A DNA stretch of 63,510 bases from Clostridia bacterium (GTDB lineage Bacteria > Bacillota > Clostridia > Oscillospirales > Acutalibacteraceae): positions 1 through 63,510 of the forward strand of contig CAAGJJ010000035.1 in assembly GCA_900770165.1 (NCBI GenBank), written 5' to 3'. Positions within the stretch are counted from its first letter, which is position 1, and each line of letters begins with the position of its first letter. Positions 62,320 through 63,510 of the stretch are shown here, one piece after another. Made by a program: the position numbers and the translations under genes. The notes beneath the pieces are model-generated. The model ran no database searches and was not told the origin of the DNA. It was given only the letters and a program-made list of their open reading frames with translations.

Positions 62320-63348
62320 ATGTCATTAGACATTGCAATTGATTTAGGAACATCTATGACCCGTATTTATATTGAGAAAAAAGGAATTGTTGTATCTGAA
62401 CCTACAGCAATAGCAGTAGATTTAAGATATGATAGTATTTTGGCTGTAGGACAAAAGGCATACGATATGTTAGGAAAAACTTCAGATAATATGCTTGTAA
62501 TATGTCCATTGGAAGCAGGAATTGTTTCTGATTTTAATTTAGTAGTAGAGATATTAGAAAGCTTTTTAAAAAAAATAAGCTCAGGAAAACTTGTTATGCC
62601 AAGAGCGGTTGTCTGTGTTCCAAGTGAGATTACAGAAGTAGAAAAAAGAGCAATAGTGAATACAATAAGCACTATTGGAGTTAGAAAAGTATTTTTAATA
62701 GAGGAGCAGATAGCTGCTGCTATGGGTGCGGGACTAGATGTTGAAAAACCATGTGGAACTATGGTTGTAAATGTAGGTGGAGGAACATCTAGTTTAGCAA
62801 TTGTAACCTTAGGGGGAGTTTCTGAATCAAGGTGTGTTAAAATTGCTGGTAATAATTTTGATGAAGATATTATTAAATATGTTAAGAATAAATATAGGTT
62901 AACTATTGGTAAAAAGACAGCGGAAAGAGCAAAAATTGAGATAGGAACTGTTATGCCAGTAGATGTAGATGAACAAAAATATTTTAAACTTAAGGGAAGG
63001 GACAATTTAACAGGGTTGCCAAGAACCGTAGAAATATCGTCAAATGAAATATATGAAGCCATTAAAGAAACATCTTTAAAGATAATAAGTGAAATACAAC
63101 AGTTGCTTGAAAGCGCAGACCCAGAGTTATCTGGTGATATTTACTCAAATGGAATTTTGTTAACAGGTGGTTCAGCAAAGATTAATGGGTTTAGTGAGCT
63201 TATATATGAATATACAAAGTTGAAGGTTTTAATACCAGAAAATCCTGAAAATTGTGTTGTATTAGGAGCCGGTATGGCTACGAAATATCTTAATGGTTCT
63301 AAATCAGGACCGATAGATATGATGAGTTCGTTGAGTACAGAGTTTTAA
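62320..63348 (+). CDS. mreB: rod shape-determining protein MreB-like
   Basis: A 342-residue bacterial actin. The phosphate-1 loop is AIDLGTSMTRIY (usually DLGTANT), phosphate-2 is VNVGGGTSSLAIV near 150, and the adenosine loop is LLTGGSAKINGF near 280. Length and layout are family-typical, but the motifs are divergent. No mreC/mreD follows, so it may be an Mbl/MreBH-like paralogue. It is preceded by GGGGGATA. A terminator follows. Confidence 0.9.
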   Translation: MSLDIAIDLGTSMTRIYIEKKGIVVSEPTAIAVDLRYDSILAVGQKAYDMLGKTSDNMLVICPLEAGIVSDFNLVVEILESFLKKISSGKLVMPRAVVCVPSEITEVEKRAIVNTISTIGVRKVFLIEEQIAAAMGAGLDVEKPCGTMVVNVGGGTSSLAIVTLGGVSESRCVKIAGNNFDEDIIKYVKNKYRLTIGKKTAERAKIEIGTVMPVDVDEQKYFKLKGRDNLTGLPRTVEISSNEIYEAIKETSLKIISEIQQLLESADPELSGDIYSNGILLTGGSAKINGFSELIYEYTKLKVLIPENPENCVVLGAGMATKYLNGSKSGPIDMMSSLSTEF

Positions 63349-63369
63349 AATTTAATTATCGATTTATAA

Positions 63370-63396
63370 ATTGCTATCTTTAGAGATGGCAATTTT
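63370..63396 (+). terminator. terminator of mreB-like gene
   Basis: ATTGCTATCT/AGATGGCAAT (10 bp with one wobble pair) has a 4-nt loop TTAG, followed by TTTATTG. Confidence 0.8.
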
Positions 63397-63409
63397 ATTG
63401 TATATAGAA

Positions 63410-63432
63410 AACCACGCGTTAGACGCGTGGTT
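63410..63432. repeat. 10-bp hairpin, right-edge copy of the CCACGCGT palindrome
   Basis: AACCACGCGT/ACGCGTGGTT with a 3-nt loop TAG. The inner 8-bp arms are identical to those at 91-109, and only the loop and outer bases differ. Confidence 0.65.
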
Positions 63433-63488
63433 CAGTTTAGCTTAAGTGATGAGGAAGGCAAAAAAACTCCCTTTGCGATATAATGGAA

Positions 63489-63510
63489 GTTGCGGTTAGC
63501 CGACTGCAAC
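63489..63510. repeat. inverted repeat at extreme right edge
   Basis: GTTGC and GCAAC bracket CGGTTAGCCG-type sequence. The last base of the window completes the outer stem. The GCGGTTAGC part resembles GCGGTTGGC at 21-29. Confidence 0.35.

Noticed and set aside
62367..63062. 231-codon minus-strand frame
   Set aside because: Lies wholly antisense to the mreB-like gene; a by-product of its codon use.
1..63510. CRISPR array, rRNA, complete insertion sequence
   Set aside because: No spaced direct repeats, rRNA motifs or transposase frames were seen anywhere.

Overview
The window is AT-rich chromosomal DNA from a spore-forming member of the Clostridia, probably in or near the Oscillospirales/Ruminococcaceae. 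Evidence for this is a complete spoIIIAA-AH operon, spoVS, a BofC-type protein, a VOR-type ferredoxin oxidoreductase, a large-type SRP RNA, and Firmicute gene orders (rny-ymdB-spoVS; nusB-xseA-xseB-ispA-dxs-tlyA-nadK-argR-recN). The taxon is an inference from gene content. No rRNA, CRISPR array, transposase or intact prophage was seen. Many genes start with TTG or GTG behind a clear Shine-Dalgarno (SD) sequence, so several starts below are shorter than the longest open frame.

Layout. 1-116: a cluster of short perfect hairpins. 117-10287 (minus): rny, ymdB and spoVS, then fakA, recG, metG, tatD and a TatD-linked radical SAM gene. 10607-14038 (minus): a YfhO-family membrane protein and a BofC-like protein. 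14255-20037 (plus): a class A PBP, then hom-thrB-lysC. 20077-23276: a small accessory-looking segment around tRNA-Arg(CCU), with an orphan holin, an XRE repressor whose operator sits in its own promoter, a two-gene sigma-like operon, and an orphan protein resembling the clostridial toxin cysteine protease domain (C80, clan CD). 23430-29177: alanine racemase, a CDF metal exporter, two flavoproteins and a small membrane protein. 29338-32646: a P-loop ATPase and four VOR subunits. 32675-33843: ispD-ispF. 33945-35323: a DUF3343 protein and a cysteine-desulfurase-like enzyme. 35409-37548: cdaA-cdaR for c-di-AMP. 37688-42627: spoIIIAA-AH. 42907-52349: nusB to recN. 52450-58565: ldh (minus), a secreted 5'-nucleotidase (plus), then dnaX-ybaB-recR (minus). 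58591-58770: SRP RNA. 58952-63348: a small membrane protein, recD2, a ComF-like protein and a divergent MreB. 63410-63510: another hairpin region sharing its 8-bp stem with the left edge.

How the genes work together. Core information processing (recG, recN, recR, recD2, xseAB, dnaX, nusB, metG, tlyA, rny, tRNA, SRP RNA) is mixed with isoprenoid synthesis (dxs, ispD, ispF, ispA), cell-wall functions (PBP, alr, mreB, c-di-AMP) and sporulation (spoIIIA, spoVS, BofC-like). The most unusual segment is 20.0-23.3 kb. The most intriguing single gene is the C80-like protein at 22368-23276.
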